Positions 9,015 to 19,405 of a DNA stretch of 64,000 nt are shown one piece after another; position 1 is the stretch's first letter; each line of letters opens with the position of its first letter. The stretch is from Azospirillum picis (lineage in GTDB: Bacteria > Pseudomonadota > Alphaproteobacteria > Azospirillales > Azospirillaceae). The stretch lies in assembly GCF_017876115.1 (NCBI RefSeq), contig NZ_JAGINO010000003.1:124001-188000 (forward strand), written 5' to 3'. The position numbers and the translations under genes are program-made. The notes under the pieces are model-generated. The model did not search any database. It had not been told where the DNA came from and saw only the letters and a list, made by a program, of their open reading frames with translations.

Positions 9015-10228
9015 TGGAACCCGCCTCGATCACCGCCCCTGTTTCCCGTGGCCGGTCACGGGCGGCCGGCGCACGGTCTCCGCGGCTCGATACGCTGGTC
9101 GTGCTCAACAGCCTGCCCGATCCGGTGCTGGTGGTGGATGGCACCGGCGAGATCCGGTTCGTGAACCTGGAGGGGCAGGAGTTCTTCGACCTGTCCGCCA
9201 ACGCCATGGAAGGCATGCCGCTGCCCGACCTGCTGCCGGCCGACAGTCCGGTGATGGGGCTGATCGAGCAGGTGCGCCGTGGCAGCCGCCGGGTTTCCCA
9301 GGATGGGGTGATCATCGACACCCCGCGCATCGGACCCCATCACGTCACCGTGCAGGTTGCGACGATGGGCGATCCCGCCGACCATGTCGTGCTGACCATC
9401 CATGAGCGGTCGCTCGCCCGCAAGATCGACCATTCGCTGACCCATCGCCATGCCGCACGGTCGGTCACCGCCATGGCGGCGATGCTGGCGCATGAGGTGA
9501 AGAATCCGCTCTCCGGCATCCGTGGCGCCGCGCAGTTGCTGGAGGAGAACGCCAGCGATCAGGACCGCATGCTGACCCGGCTGATCTGCGACGAGGCCGA
9601 CCGCATCGTGGCGCTGGTCAACCGGATGGAGGTGTTTTCCGACGAGCGGCCGCTGGAGCGCGCCGCCGTCAACATCCACACGGTGCTGGAGCATGTCCGC
9701 AAGGCCGCCCAGAGCGGCTTTGCCCGAAAAATACGCTTTATCGAGCGGTATGACCCGTCACTGCCTTCTGTTTACGGCAATCGCGACCAACTTGTGCAGG
9801 TTTTCCTGAATCTGGTGAAAAATGCGGCAGAGGCTGCCCCAGAAACAGGCGGCGAGATCACGCTGACCACTTCCTACCAGCATGGTGTGCGCATGGCGCT
9901 GCCGGGCCGGGACGTGCGCCGGCACCTGCCGTTGCTGGTGACGGTACAGGATAACGGCGACGGGATTCCGGAGGATCTGCAGTCCAACCTGTTCGATCCG
10001 TTCGTAACGAGCAAGGTGAATGGAACTGGCCTTGGTCTTGCATTGGTGGCCAAGCTTATCGGCGATCATGGTGGAACCATCGAGTTCGACAGCCAGCCTC
10101 GCCGAACCGTCTTCAAGGTGTCGCTGCCGATGTACGATGATTCGAAACAGGATGACTCAAGGGTCCACGAGGACTCGAAGATGTCCGGAACTGGCCTGCA
10201 AACCAGAGGCGGCCGGGGGAGTCGTTGA
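9014..10228 (+). CDS. ntrB: Nitrogen regulation sensor histidine kinase NtrB
   Basis: NtrB phosphorylates or dephosphorylates NtrC according to PII state. The 404-residue cytosolic protein has no membrane segment. A PAS domain (about residues 28-130, [21 protein letters not shown]) precedes the HisKA domain with the phospho-acceptor H160 in [21 protein letters not shown]. The HATPase domain follows, with its N box ([15 protein letters not shown]) and G boxes ([18 protein letters not shown]). A hydrophilic tail of about 30 residues extends beyond the usual end. It overlaps dusB by one base and ntrC by one base, a tight three-gene operon. Confidence 0.96.
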   Translation: MEPASITAPVSRGRSRAAGARSPRLDTLVVLNSLPDPVLVVDGTGEIRFVNLEGQEFFDLSANAMEGMPLPDLLPADSPVMGLIEQVRRGSRRVSQDGVIIDTPRIGPHHVTVQVATMGDPADHVVLTIHERSLARKIDHSLTHRHAARSVTAMAAMLAHEVKNPLSGIRGAAQLLEENASDQDRMLTRLICDEADRIVALVNRMEVFSDERPLERAAVNIHTVLEHVRKAAQSGFARKIRFIERYDPSLPSVYGNRDQLVQVFLNLVKNAAEAAPETGGEITLTTSYQHGVRMALPGRDVRRHLPLLVTVQDNGDGIPEDLQSNLFDPFVTSKVNGTGLGLALVAKLIGDHGGTIEFDSQPRRTVFKVSLPMYDDSKQDDSRVHEDSKMSGTGLQTRGGRGSR

Positions 10229-11673
10229 TGAGCGCGGCGACCATTCTCGTCGCGGATGACGATCGCGCCATCCGCACCGTTCTGACGCAAGCGCTCGCCC
10301 GCCTCGGGCATGAGGTCCGCACCACCGGAAACGCCGCGACGCTGTGGCGTTGGGTGGCGGACGGGCAGGGGGACCTCGTCATCACCGACGTGGTGATGCC
10401 GGACGAGAACGGTCTCGACCTGATCCCGCGCATCAAGAAGCTCCGGCCGGAGCTGCGCGTCATCGTCATGAGTGCGCAGAACACGTTGATCACCGCCGTC
10501 AAGGCGGCGGAGCGAGGCGCCTTCGAGTACCTGCCCAAGCCCTTCGACCTGAAGGAACTGGTATCGGTGGTGGAGCGGGCGCTGAACGCCAACACCCCGC
10601 CGGTCGCCATGCCGGGCGAGATGGCCGAAGGGGAGGAGCAGCTTCCGCTGATCGGCCGCTCGCCGGCCATGCAGGAAATCTACCGGGTGCTGGCGCGCCT
10701 GATGGGCACCGACCTGACGGTGATGATCACCGGCGAGTCCGGTACCGGCAAGGAGCTGGTGGCCCGTGCCCTGCACGACTACGGCAAGCGGCGCAACGGA
10801 GCGTTCGTCGCCATCAACATGGCGGCGATCCCGCGCGAGCTGATCGAATCCGAGTTGTTCGGCCACGAGAAGGGGGCCTTCACCGGCGCCACAAACCGGT
10901 CCACCGGCCGCTTCGAGCAGGCGCAGGGCGGCACCCTGTTCCTGGACGAGATCGGCGACATGCCGCTCGACGCCCAGACGCGGCTGCTGCGGGTGCTGCA
11001 GGAGGGCGAATACACCACGGTCGGCGGGCGCACCTCGATCAAGACCGATGTGCGCATCATCGCCGCTACCCACCGCGACCTGCGGACGCTGATCCGCCAG
11101 GGGCTGTTCCGCGAGGATCTGTTCTACCGGCTTTGCGTGGTTCCCATCCGCCTGCCGCCACTGCGCGAGCGGACGGAGGACATTCCGCTGCTGGTCAGGC
11201 ATTTCCTGAACCTCGGCATCAGTCAGGGGCTGCCCGCCAAGAGCATCGACCAGGCGGCGATGGATCGCCTGAAGCGCTACCGCTGGCCGGGCAATGTCCG
11301 CGAGCTGGAGAACCTCGTCCGGCGTCTGGCCGCCCTCTATTCGCAGGAGGTCATCGGGCTCGACGTCATCGAAGCCGAACTGGCGGATGCCACGCCGGCG
11401 GCCCAGCCGGTGGAAGAGCCGCAGGGTGAAGGGCTGTCCTCCGCCGTGGAGCGGCATCTGAAGGATTATTTCGCCGCCCACAAGGACGGCATGCCCTCCA
11501 ACGGCCTCTACGACCGCGTTCTGCGGGAGATCGAGCGGCCGCTGATCTCGCTCAGCCTGTCGGCCACCCGCGGCAACCAGATCAAGGCCGCGCAGCTTCT
11601 GGGCCTGAACCGCAACACGTTGCGCAAGAAGATCCGCGACCTCGACATCCAGGTGATGCGCGGGATCAAATAG
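10228..11673 (+). CDS. ntrC: Sigma-54-dependent nitrogen response regulator NtrC
   Basis: The 481-residue protein is a complete NtrC. The receiver has the acidic pocket VADDD, phospho-acceptor D54 (LVITDVVMP) and conserved KPF. The AAA+ domain has the Walker A GESGTGKE, the sigma-54 contact loop GAFTGA in [13 protein letters not shown], Walker [14 protein letters not shown], and the arginine-finger region FREDLFYRL. The C-terminal Fis-type helix-turn-helix is [21 protein letters not shown]. It activates nitrogen-scavenging genes from sigma-54 promoters. The ATG at 10228 overlaps the ntrB stop (TGATG). Confidence 0.97.
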   Translation: MSAATILVADDDRAIRTVLTQALARLGHEVRTTGNAATLWRWVADGQGDLVITDVVMPDENGLDLIPRIKKLRPELRVIVMSAQNTLITAVKAAERGAFEYLPKPFDLKELVSVVERALNANTPPVAMPGEMAEGEEQLPLIGRSPAMQEIYRVLARLMGTDLTVMITGESGTGKELVARALHDYGKRRNGAFVAINMAAIPRELIESELFGHEKGAFTGATNRSTGRFEQAQGGTLFLDEIGDMPLDAQTRLLRVLQEGEYTTVGGRTSIKTDVRIIAATHRDLRTLIRQGLFREDLFYRLCVVPIRLPPLRERTEDIPLLVRHFLNLGISQGLPAKSIDQAAMDRLKRYRWPGNVRELENLVRRLAALYSQEVIGLDVIEAELADATPAAQPVEEPQGEGLSSAVERHLKDYFAAHKDGMPSNGLYDRVLREIERPLISLSLSATRGNQIKAAQLLGLNRNTLRKKIRDLDIQVMRGIK

Positions 11674-11700
11674 CACTAGCCGGCGTCCCTCATGCGGCCC

Positions 11701-11747
11701 CGAGGGGCGGCGGCCGTGTCTTAATTGTGACAGGCCGCCGCCCCTCG
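11701..11747. terminator. Large hairpin after ntrC
   Basis: A perfect 15-bp inverted repeat (CGAGGGGCGGCGGCC and its complement) is extended by TGTC/GACA across a one-base bulge, leaving an 8-base loop TTAATTGT. It starts 28 bases after the ntrC stop and lies before ntrY. There is no U-tract, so it may act as a terminator needing Rho, as an mRNA-stabilising element, or as a partial barrier between the ntrBC and ntrYX operons. Confidence 0.6.
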
Positions 11748-11868
11748 GCGGTTATCGCCGGCTTTCGGCGAGCCTGGGGAAAAGGCACTGTCCGAAAGAC
11801 AGATTCATTGCGGCTTGGCAGGGGCGCAACAGAAGTGTATCTTTCCGGCAACAGATTGGCGCCGGAAC

Positions 11869-14187
11869 ATGCCTTCGACTTCCGAAAACCCTTCACCCGG
11901 CCAAGCGCCGGCGTGGCAGAAATTGCTCCAGTGGTCACGGCGGACCGGGCTTTCCAAGCGCCTGGCCCTCGCGCTGTCGCTCGCCGCGCTCGCGGCCGGC
12001 TTCGCCACCTATGCCGCGATGACCGAGAGCGCGCCGTTCGGGCAGGCGAACCCGCGGACGGTGACGCTGCTGCTGACGCTGGACCTCGCCATCCTGCTGA
12101 CGCTGGGCGTGCTGATCGCCCGGCGGATCGTGACCATCCTCATCGGGCGGCGGCGTGGCCTGGCGGGGTCGCGCCTGCACACCCGCCTGGTGCTGGTTTT
12201 CAGTGTTCTGGCGGTGGCTCCCGCCATCATCATGACCGTCTTCTCGACCATCTTCTTCTATGTCGGGGTGCAGAGCTGGTTCAGCGACCGCGTGCGCACG
12301 GCGGTCAACGAATCCCTGGTGGTCGCCAGCGCCTATCTGCACGAGCACCAGCAGAACATCCGCGCCGATGCGCTCGCCATGGCCAACGACCTGTCGCAGG
12401 AAGCGCGGCTGTCGAGCGATCCCGAGCGGTTCGAGCAGGTGGTGGCCACCCAGGCCATGCTGCGCGCGCTGTCGGAGGCGATCGTCTTCAACGGCAGCAC
12501 CGGCGCCATCATCGCCCGCACCGGCTACACCTTCACCCTCGAGTTCGAGCCGATCTCGGAGGACAAGCTCCAGCAGGCGCGCAACGGCGAGGTGGCGCTG
12601 ATCGTCAACCAGTCCGACGACCGCGTCCGTGCCCTGGTCAGCCTGGACCGCGTGTCCGACACCTTCCTCTATGTCGGGCGCATGGTTGAGCCGCGGGTGC
12701 TGCAGCACATGGCCTCGGCCGAAGGAGCGGTGAAGGAATACCGGGCACTGGAGAACCAGCGTGGCAGCCTGCAGGTCACCTTCACGCTGATCTTCCTGGT
12801 CGTGGCGATGCTGCTGCTGCTGGCGGCGGTCTGGGCCGGGCTGAACTTCGCCACGCGGCTGGTCCGTCCGATCAGCGCGCTGATCGGCGCCGCCGAGCGG
12901 GTGCGTGCCGGCGACCTGACCGTGCGCGTGTCCGAGCCTCCGGGCGAGGACGAGTTCGTCCTGCTGTCGCGCGCCTTCAACCGCATGACGACCGAGATCG
13001 AAGGGCAGCGCAAGGAGCTGCTGTCGACCAACCGGCTGCTCGACGAGCGCCGCCGCTTCACCGAGACCGTGCTGTCCGGCGTGTCGGCCGGCGTGCTCGG
13101 GCTGGATGCCGACGGCATCATCAACCTGCCCAACCTGTCGGCCGCCCGCCTGCTGGGAGAGGACGACCCCGACCGTCTCGTCGGCATGCCGTTGGTGGAA
13201 CTGCTGCCGGACATGGGCGACCTGCTGGAAAACGCGCCGAAGAGGCCGGGCCGCGTCGTCCAGGACCAGATCCAGATCCGCCGCACCGGCAAGCCGACCC
13301 TGACCCTGCTGGTGCGCATCGCCGCCGAGGTCCGGCGCGGCGAGGTGCACGGCTACGTCGTCACCTTCGACGACATCACCGAGCTGGTGTCGGCCCAGCG
13401 CAAGGCGGCCTGGGCCGACGTCGCCCGCCGCATCGCCCACGAGATCAAGAATCCGCTGACGCCGATCCAGCTTTCGGCCGAGCGGCTCCGCCGCAAGTAC
13501 CTGAAGGAGATCTCCAGCGATACCGAGGTCTTCACCATGTGCACCGACACCATCGTGCGGCAGGTGGACGACATCAGGCGCATGGTGGACGAGTTCTCGG
13601 CCTTTGCGCGCATGCCGCAGCCGGTGATGAAGCCGGTCAACCTGAACGACCTCGTGCGCCAGGCGGTGTTCCTGCAGTCGAGCGCGCACAGCGGCCGCAT
13701 CCGTTTCGATACCCGCCTGCCGTCGGGTCCCCTGACGATCGCCTGCGACAGCCGGCAGATCTCCCAGGCGCTGACCAACCTGCTTCAGAACGCGGCGGAT
13801 GCCATCGAAGGCCGCGGGCAGCCGTCCGATGGCGGGGAACTGCCGCCCGGCGAGGTGACGATCGCGGTCGAGGACGACGGTGAGAAGGTGGCGGTCACCA
13901 TCGAGGACAACGGCAAGGGCCTGCCGGACGGCGAGCAGCGCGACCGGCTGACCGAACCTTATGTGACGACCCGGGCCAAGGGCACCGGCCTCGGGCTGGC
14001 CATCGTCAAGAAGATCATGGAGGACCACGGCGGGCAGTTGACCCTGGAGGACCGCGGAAGCGGTCCCGGGGCACGCGTGACCCTGGTCATTCCACACCCG
14101 GTTGCGGCCCCGAGCGAGGCGGGCGGCCGTGACGACAGGCCGGCGGAGACCGGCGGAGAGATGAGGCACGAAGCCCATGGCGCATGA
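11869..14187 (+). CDS. ntrY: Membrane sensor histidine kinase NtrY
   Basis: NtrY is the membrane-bound kinase paired with NtrX, linked to nitrate and redox responses in alphaproteobacteria. From the ATG at 11869 it has 772 residues. N-terminal spans lie at about 32-52, 66-92 and 106-133, a periplasmic domain runs to about 300, a fourth span lies at 302-326, then HAMP (about 328-380), a PAS domain (about 395-505), HisKA with H524 ([18 protein letters not shown]), and HATPase with [10 protein letters not shown] and [18 protein letters not shown]. An in-frame TTG at 11815 would add eighteen residues; neither start has a strong ribosome-binding site. The end overlaps ntrX by 11 bases. Confidence 0.95.
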   Translation: MPSTSENPSPGQAPAWQKLLQWSRRTGLSKRLALALSLAALAAGFATYAAMTESAPFGQANPRTVTLLLTLDLAILLTLGVLIARRIVTILIGRRRGLAGSRLHTRLVLVFSVLAVAPAIIMTVFSTIFFYVGVQSWFSDRVRTAVNESLVVASAYLHEHQQNIRADALAMANDLSQEARLSSDPERFEQVVATQAMLRALSEAIVFNGSTGAIIARTGYTFTLEFEPISEDKLQQARNGEVALIVNQSDDRVRALVSLDRVSDTFLYVGRMVEPRVLQHMASAEGAVKEYRALENQRGSLQVTFTLIFLVVAMLLLLAAVWAGLNFATRLVRPISALIGAAERVRAGDLTVRVSEPPGEDEFVLLSRAFNRMTTEIEGQRKELLSTNRLLDERRRFTETVLSGVSAGVLGLDADGIINLPNLSAARLLGEDDPDRLVGMPLVELLPDMGDLLENAPKRPGRVVQDQIQIRRTGKPTLTLLVRIAAEVRRGEVHGYVVTFDDITELVSAQRKAAWADVARRIAHEIKNPLTPIQLSAERLRRKYLKEISSDTEVFTMCTDTIVRQVDDIRRMVDEFSAFARMPQPVMKPVNLNDLVRQAVFLQSSAHSGRIRFDTRLPSGPLTIACDSRQISQALTNLLQNAADAIEGRGQPSDGGELPPGEVTIAVEDDGEKVAVTIEDNGKGLPDGEQRDRLTEPYVTTRAKGTGLGLAIVKKIMEDHGGQLTLEDRGSGPGARVTLVIPHPVAAPSEAGGRDDRPAETGGEMRHEAHGA

Positions 14188-15577
14188 CATTCTGATCGTC
14201 GACGACGAAGCTGACATCCGGATGCTGATCGCCGGCATCCTGAACGATGAAGGCATCAAGACCCGCGAGGCCGCGGATGCCGACCAGGCGTTCGCCCAGG
14301 TGGCGGCGCGCCGTCCCAGCCTCGTCGTGCTCGACATCTGGCTCCAGGGCAGCCGGCTCGACGGCCTGCAGATCCTGGAACAGCTGATGCGGGACCATGG
14401 CAACCTTCCGGTGATCATGATCTCCGGCCACGGCAACATCGAGACCGCCGTCCAGGCGATCAAGGTCGGGGCCTACGACTTCATCGAGAAGCCGTTCAAG
14501 GCCGACCGACTGCTGCTGATGGTGGAACGCGCCATCGAGGCCGCGCGGCTGAAGCGCGAGAACCAGGAACTGAAGCTGCGCGCCGGCGGCGAGGCCGAAC
14601 TGATCGGCCGGTCGTCGGCGATCAACCAGGTCCGCCAGTCGGTCGAGAAGGTCGCCCCCACGGGCAGCCGCGTGCTGATCTCCGGCCCGCCGGGTGCCGG
14701 CAAGGAGGTGGTGGCGCGGATGATCCACGCCCGCTCGCGCCGGTCGGGCGGCCCGTTCGTCGGGCTGAACTGCGCCACCATGCGGCCCGAGCGGCTGGAG
14801 ATGGAGCTGTTCGGCACGGAGGCCGGCGTCGACGGTCCAGGTCGCAAGATCGGTACCTTCGAACAGGCCCACGGCGGCACGCTGCTGCTCGACGAGGTCG
14901 CGGACATGCCGCTGGAAACCCAGGGCAAGATCGTCCGCGCCCTGCAGGAGCAGGTGTTCGAGCGGGTCGGCGGCGGCCAGCGCGTCGAGGTCGACGTCCG
15001 TGTGATCGCCACCTCCAACCGCGACCTCCAGGCGGAGATCGAGCAGGGGCGGTTCCGCCAGGATCTGTTCTACCGCCTGTCGGTGGTACCGATCCGCGTG
15101 CCGTCGCTGGCCGAACGGCGCGAGGACATCCCGGTCCTGGCCCGTCATTTCATGCAGCGCTCCGCCGAGGCCTCCGGCCTGCCGATCCGCGAGTTCGGCG
15201 AGGACGCGATGGCAGCCCTTCAGGCCTATGACTGGCCGGGCAACGTGCGCCAGCTCCGCAACGTCGTGGACTGGCTGCTGATCATGGCCCATGGCGACCC
15301 CAAGGAGCCGATCCGCGCCGACACGCTTCCGCCCGAGATCGGCGCCATCACCCCGACGGTTCTGAAGTGGGACAAGGGCGGCGAGATCATGGGCCTGCCG
15401 CTGCGGGAGGCCCGCGAGGTGTTCGAGCGCGAATACCTGCTGGCGCAGGTCACCCGTTTCGGCGGCAACATCTCCCGCACCGCGTCTTTCGTCGGCATGG
15501 AGCGCTCGGCCCTGCACCGCAAGCTGAAATCGCTCGGTGTCCATGGCAGCGAGAAGGGAAAGATGTTCATCGAGTGA
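14177..15577 (+). CDS. ntrX: NtrX response regulator
   Basis: The 466-residue NtrX has a receiver with the IVDDEAD pocket, D53 (LVVLDIWLQ) and EKPFKADR. The AAA+ domain carries GPPGAGKE and [13 protein letters not shown]. The C-terminal helix-turn-helix is [25 protein letters not shown]. The sigma-54 contact loop GAFTGA is absent: the equivalent stretch is [21 protein letters not shown]. This matches what is known for alphaproteobacterial NtrX and suggests it does not activate sigma-54 polymerase in the NtrC manner. It overlaps ntrY by 11 bases. Confidence 0.95.
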   Translation: MAHDILIVDDEADIRMLIAGILNDEGIKTREAADADQAFAQVAARRPSLVVLDIWLQGSRLDGLQILEQLMRDHGNLPVIMISGHGNIETAVQAIKVGAYDFIEKPFKADRLLLMVERAIEAARLKRENQELKLRAGGEAELIGRSSAINQVRQSVEKVAPTGSRVLISGPPGAGKEVVARMIHARSRRSGGPFVGLNCATMRPERLEMELFGTEAGVDGPGRKIGTFEQAHGGTLLLDEVADMPLETQGKIVRALQEQVFERVGGGQRVEVDVRVIATSNRDLQAEIEQGRFRQDLFYRLSVVPIRVPSLAERREDIPVLARHFMQRSAEASGLPIREFGEDAMAALQAYDWPGNVRQLRNVVDWLLIMAHGDPKEPIRADTLPPEIGAITPTVLKWDKGGEIMGLPLREAREVFEREYLLAQVTRFGGNISRTASFVGMERSALHRKLKSLGVHGSEKGKMFIE

Positions 15578-15737
15578 GCGGCGGGGGGCGGGCACGTCCC
15601 CCAGCTTGGCCTGCCGGACCGGGCGGGGCCGGAAACCGCAATCGCATTGTCCCTTCCGGATGCCATCACCTGTAGGCGATGGCGCCGGCCAGGAGCAGCG
15701 ACCCGCCAGACCGAAAAACCAGCGAGAGATATTTCCC

Positions 15738-16466
15738 TTGTCCGCCCGCATAACCCTGCCGCGCGCCGTCATCTACGACTGGGACAATACCCTTGTCAGC
15801 AACTGGGATACCGTGCGTGAGGCGCTGAACCACGCGCTGGTGTCGTTCGGGCTGCCGCCCTGGAGCGCCGAGGAGGCGCGCGAGCGGATCAAGCAGTCCC
15901 TGCGCGACAGCTTTCCGCGCATCTTCGGCGAACGCTGGACCGAAGCCCGCGACCTGTTCTACGGCTATTTCGCGGCACACCATCTGGAAGGGCTCAAGCC
16001 TCTGCCGGGTGCGGAGGTGCTGCTTCGCCATTTCCATGACCGCGGTGTCTATCAGGCCGTGGTGTCCAACAAGAACGGCAAGTTCCTGAGGGCCGAGGCC
16101 GAGGCGCTGGGATGGACGCGTTACTTCGGCAGGCTGGTCGGCGCCCAGGATGCCGAGTTCGACAAGCCACACCATGCCCCGGTGCGGATGGCGCTGGAAC
16201 CCGCCGGGCTGGAGCCGGGACCGGACGTCTGGTTTCTCGGCGACGCTGACATCGACATGGAATGCGCCCATGGCGCCGGGCTTGTTCCGGTGCTAATAGG
16301 GCTCGGCGAGGGGAGCGGCTTCGACCGTTTCCCCCCCGCCCATCGCCACACCGACTGCACGGCGCTGCACAGCGTCGTGTATGGCTTGGTGGACGGGGAT
16401 GGTGATACCATATCCCTCAACACGGCTGTCGAGACGGTACCCACGCGCACCAAACCTGCACCGTAA
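15738..16466 (+). CDS. HAD-superfamily phosphatase
   Basis: This is a phosphoglycolate-phosphatase-like HAD hydrolase. Motif I is the variant VIYDWDNTLV with both catalytic aspartates, the cap domain is helical, motif II is VVSNKNGKFL, and motif IV is WFLGDADIDMECAHGAGLVPVLI. The substrate is not predictable. No ATG fits the family start. The TTG at 15738 directly precedes the conserved core and has GAGAG upstream, giving 242 residues; the open frame before it is not coding-like. It lies between ntrX and hfq, and the stretch from ntrX to its start (160 bases) holds no gene. Confidence 0.85.
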   Translation: MSARITLPRAVIYDWDNTLVSNWDTVREALNHALVSFGLPPWSAEEARERIKQSLRDSFPRIFGERWTEARDLFYGYFAAHHLEGLKPLPGAEVLLRHFHDRGVYQAVVSNKNGKFLRAEAEALGWTRYFGRLVGAQDAEFDKPHHAPVRMALEPAGLEPGPDVWFLGDADIDMECAHGAGLVPVLIGLGEGSGFDRFPPAHRHTDCTALHSVVYGLVDGDGDTISLNTAVETVPTRTKPAP

Positions 16467-16528
16467 ACGGGGAGCGGACCGCCTAAAGACAAGGGGTCCC
16501 AAGAACATTGAAGAAGGGGGCATGATAA

Positions 16529-16777
16529 ATGTCTGAAAAAAGCCAAAACGTGCAGGACGTGTTTCTCAATCACGTCCGGAAGAACAAGACTCCCGTTACC
16601 GTCTTTCTCGTGAACGGCGTGAAACTTCAGGGTATCATTACTTGGTTCGACAACTTCTCGGTTCTTTTGCGGCGCGACGCGCATTCCCAGCTCGTCTACA
16701 AGCACGCGATTTCGACGGTCATGCCGGCGCATCCCATTCAACTGTTCGAGCCGCCCAAGGAAGGTGAAAGCGTCTGA
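16529..16777 (+). CDS. hfq: RNA chaperone Hfq
   Basis: Hfq forms hexameric rings that pair small RNAs with mRNAs, and in alphaproteobacteria it also affects nifA expression. The 82-residue protein shows Sm1 ([41 protein letters not shown]) and Sm2 with [10 protein letters not shown]. The C-terminal tail is short, as usual in the class. A GAAGGGGG ribosome-binding site lies at about 16512-16519. Its end overlaps the hflX reading frame by 14 bases if hflX starts at the GTG at 16764. Confidence 0.98.
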   Translation: MSEKSQNVQDVFLNHVRKNKTPVTVFLVNGVKLQGIITWFDNFSVLLRRDAHSQLVYKHAISTVMPAHPIQLFEPPKEGESV

Positions 16778-18110
16778 TCCCTTGACCAATGGCGAAGGCG
16801 CGGCCCCCCTGGGCGCCGCGCGGGCCATCGTGGTCCACCCCGTCCTCCGCAGCGAGGCGGACGGGGAAATGCGTCCTCCCGAATCACGGCTGGAGGAAGC
16901 CATCGGCCTTGCCCAGGCGATCGACCTGGAGGTCGTCCACGGCGAATGCGCCAAGGTGAACCGGCCGCAGCCATCGACCCTGCTCGGATCGGGCACGGTG
17001 GAGGCTCTGGCGGAAAGGGTGGAGGAGAGCGAGGCGACCCTCGTCGTCATCGACCATGCCTTGTCGCCGGTGCAGCAGCGCAACCTGGAAAAGGCGTTCG
17101 GCGCGAAGGTCATCGACCGCACCGGCCTGATCCTGGAGATCTTCGGCGCCCGCGCACGCACGCGGGAGGGCATGCTCCAGGTCGAACTGGCATCCCTGAC
17201 CTACCAGAAGTCGCGGCTGGTGCGCTCCTGGACTCACCTGGAGCGCCAGCGTGGCGGCTTCGGCTTCCTGGGCGGCCCCGGTGAGTCGCAGCTTGAGATG
17301 GACCGCCGCATGATCGGCGACCGCATCATCAAGATCAAGAAGGAGTTGGAAGAGGTGCGGCGCACCCGCGGCCTGCACCGCAAGGCGCGCGCCAAGGTTC
17401 CCTACCCGGTGGTGGCGCTGGTCGGCTACACCAATGCCGGCAAGTCGACGCTGTTCAACCGGCTGGCGAACGCAGGCGTCTTCGCCAAGGACCTGCTGTT
17501 CGCCACGCTCGACCCGACCATGCGGCAGGTCACCCTGCCGTCGGGGCGCAAGGTGATCCTGTCGGATACCGTCGGCTTCATCTCCGACCTGCCGCACGGC
17601 CTCGTTGCCGCCTTCCGGGCAACATTGGAGGAGGTGGACGCTGCGGACATCATCCTCCATGTGCGCGACATCGCCCATATCGACAGCGAGGCGCAGAAGG
17701 CGGACGTGCACGAGGTTCTCTCCGACATGGGGATCGATCCGGAGTCGGACGACCGCGTGATCGAGGTGCTGAACAAGATCGACGCGCTCGATGGCGATAG
17801 CCGCGCGGCGGTCCTGGTCCAGACCGGCCGCAACCCTCGGGCCGTGGCGGTGTCCGCGCTGTCAGGGGAAGGGATCGACGATCTCGACCGTCTGCTGGAT
17901 GAGCGGATGAACGCCCACCGGCAGGTCGTGGATCTGACCGTCGGATTGGATGACGGCGCGGCGCTCGCCTGGCTCTACGCCAAGGGCGAGGTCCTGGACC
18001 GCCGTGACGACGACGAACGGGCACACCTGCACGTTGCCATTGATCCCGCCGACCTGGCACGGTTCGAGAAGCGGTTCCAGGCAGCCGACCGGCAACAGGC
18101 GGCGCGGTAG
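16764..18110 (+). CDS. hflX: Ribosome-associated GTPase HflX
   Basis: HflX binds 50S subunits and splits stalled or heat-damaged ribosomes. The 448-residue protein has the N-terminal HflX domain ([39 protein letters not shown], the Gly-rich [19 protein letters not shown]) followed by the G domain: G1 [10 protein letters not shown]3 [14 protein letters not shown]4 NKID. The GTG at 16764 overlaps hfq; an in-frame TTG at 16782 is an alternative. The hfq-hflX pairing is conserved in many proteobacteria. Confidence 0.96.
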   Translation: MKASDPLTNGEGAAPLGAARAIVVHPVLRSEADGEMRPPESRLEEAIGLAQAIDLEVVHGECAKVNRPQPSTLLGSGTVEALAERVEESEATLVVIDHALSPVQQRNLEKAFGAKVIDRTGLILEIFGARARTREGMLQVELASLTYQKSRLVRSWTHLERQRGGFGFLGGPGESQLEMDRRMIGDRIIKIKKELEEVRRTRGLHRKARAKVPYPVVALVGYTNAGKSTLFNRLANAGVFAKDLLFATLDPTMRQVTLPSGRKVILSDTVGFISDLPHGLVAAFRATLEEVDAADIILHVRDIAHIDSEAQKADVHEVLSDMGIDPESDDRVIEVLNKIDALDGDSRAAVLVQTGRNPRAVAVSALSGEGIDDLDRLLDERMNAHRQVVDLTVGLDDGAALAWLYAKGEVLDRRDDDERAHLHVAIDPADLARFEKRFQAADRQQAAR

Positions 18111-18111
18111 A

Positions 18112-18151
18112 GTGTGATCGTTTCAAGCGGTATCGCTTGAAACGATCACAC
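18112..18151. repeat. Perfect 18-bp hairpin downstream of hflX (first of three)
   Basis: GTGTGATCGTTTCAAGCG and its exact complement are separated by the 4-base loop GTAT, starting one base after the hflX stop. It is a possible terminator, but it lacks a U-tract and is unusually long and perfect. It may be a copy of a dispersed intergenic palindrome. Confidence 0.7.
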
Positions 18152-18167
18152 GGAAAACCAAAAGCTC

Positions 18168-18207
18168 AGAGTCCGTCCAGTGCTTCAAGAAGCATCAGAC
18201 GGACTCT
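18168..18207. repeat. Second hairpin downstream of hflX
   Basis: Outer arms AGAGTCCGTC / GACGGACTCT (10 bp) enclose an inner hairpin TGCTT-CAAG-AAGCA, making a cruciform-like element 16 bases after the first hairpin. Confidence 0.65.
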
Positions 18208-18224
18208 AACCGGCCCTGCCGAAG

Positions 18225-18269
18225 GGAGTGGGGTGCAACCACAGGCTATGACCTGTTACACCCCACTCC
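18225..18269. repeat. Third hairpin downstream of hflX
   Basis: Arms GGAGTGGGGTG / CACCCCACTCC (11 bp) enclose a smaller CAGG/CCTG dyad. It lies 17 bases after the second hairpin, so three independent stem-loops occupy most of the 250 bases between hflX and the next gene. Confidence 0.65.
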
Positions 18270-18359
18270 GGTCTTAAGCCGAATGCCGGGTGGCCATTTC
18301 CCCGTTGGACTCCGATGATGGGAAAGGAGCGATGGCGCTCCCCAGGAGGAGGACTGCCA

Positions 18360-18674
18360 ATGCGGTTGCAAACTGACCCATCTTGCTTTTCGATTACGGC
18401 TTTCCTCGCCGATCAGGTAACCCTGGTTGCCCGACAGGAGAAACTGCCCCCCGGTGCGGCCCTGTTGCGGCTTCAGGAGCTGTCGCGGTCGCCCGAAGGG
18501 CGGAAGACGTTGATGCGCCTGATCAACGCCGCTGCGGCCAGTGAATCGAACGCCAGCGAGGCGGAAAAGATCGCCGCCATTTGCCGTGAGCTGTCGGCCT
18601 GGGGATATGGCGACACCCATCGTGGTGCCGGTTTCTCGCAGGGGACCGGTCCCGTCCATCGGGCAGCCGCTTGA
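18360..18674 (+). CDS. Small protein of unknown function
   Basis: I do not recognise this 104-residue protein. It is predicted to be mostly helical and soluble, with charged helices such as LRLQELSRSPEGRKTLMRLI and SEAEKIAAICRELSAWGYGD, and no membrane segment or signal peptide. The ATG at 18360 has a strong AGGAGGAGG ribosome-binding site about 8 bases upstream, which favours it over the in-frame ATG at 18315. The strong translation signal argues that it is a real gene. Confidence 0.6.
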   Translation: MRLQTDPSCFSITAFLADQVTLVARQEKLPPGAALLRLQELSRSPEGRKTLMRLINAAAASESNASEAEKIAAICRELSAWGYGDTHRGAGFSQGTGPVHRAAA

Positions 18675-18774
18675 GACCGTCGCCTTGTTGCGGTCGGATG
18701 ACACAGTCTTGATTGGTGGCGATGCAGAGGGTGGCGGTCCATAATGGACCAACTGCCATCCGCTTGGTTTCGTC

Positions 18775-19371
18775 GTGCCCCGTTCCCCGCTCCGCCCTCG
18801 TCGGATAAACAGCAACCGCCTTTGGCTGTTGTTGACGGCCATGCTGGCCGTGACCGCTCCGGCCCCGGCTGAAGCTGCGGCCGATGGTGCGGCCCTGCCG
18901 CCCGGCTATGTCGAAGAGCCGGATTTTCCCCCCGAGGATCCCCTGCCGCCTCCGCCGGAGCCTTTGCCGGTGGCTCCCGATATGCCGGTGGTGGTGGCTC
19001 CCGATGCCGTCGACCTGCTGAAGGAGTGCAAGCAGGCGGCCTTCACCGACTGCTTCCGCCTGTGGCAACCGCCGCCACCGCCGCCGGAGCCGGAAAAGCA
19101 GGCGGGCGGACCGCCAATCCCGCCGCCGCCTGCCGACCCCCATGCGCCACGCGAGCCGGCGGTCGGCGGCCCCGTCCCCCCGACCGACCCGGCCAAAACC
19201 GAAGCCACCGCCAAGGCCGACCGGGCGACCCTGGATGCCTTGACCAAGGCGCTGAAGGACAGCGGACTGGATGGGAAGGTCCTGCTGACCAACCCATCCG
19301 GTGGCGATCCGACCCTGAAACTCGACACGGCGCCGGGAAAATCGCCCCGAAGGCAGCCGTCGACACGCTGA
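18775..19371 (+). CDS. Proline-rich exported protein of unknown function
   Basis: The protein (198 residues from a GTG start) has a positively charged N-terminus (PRSPLRPRRINSNR), a hydrophobic stretch WLLLTAMLAVTAPAPAEAA and a likely signal-peptidase site after AEA. The mature part is strongly Pro-rich (runs of PPPPPPEPE, PPEPLP) with two cysteines (LKECKQAAFTDCF) that could form a disulfide in the periplasm. No domain is recognised. The start is uncertain because no clear ribosome-binding site is visible. It precedes the inositol-monophosphatase-family gene by 34 bases. Confidence 0.55.
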   Translation: MPRSPLRPRRINSNRLWLLLTAMLAVTAPAPAEAAADGAALPPGYVEEPDFPPEDPLPPPPEPLPVAPDMPVVVAPDAVDLLKECKQAAFTDCFRLWQPPPPPPEPEKQAGGPPIPPPPADPHAPREPAVGGPVPPTDPAKTEATAKADRATLDALTKALKDSGLDGKVLLTNPSGGDPTLKLDTAPGKSPRRQPSTR

Positions 19372-19405
19372 CCGGCCAGGATCCAACAAGAATGAGGTTC
19401 CTTCG

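Noticed and set aside
11935..14463. Antisense open frame of 842 codons opposite ntrY
   Set aside because: It lies wholly opposite ntrY with the composition of a complementary-frame shadow, and has no recognisable domain.
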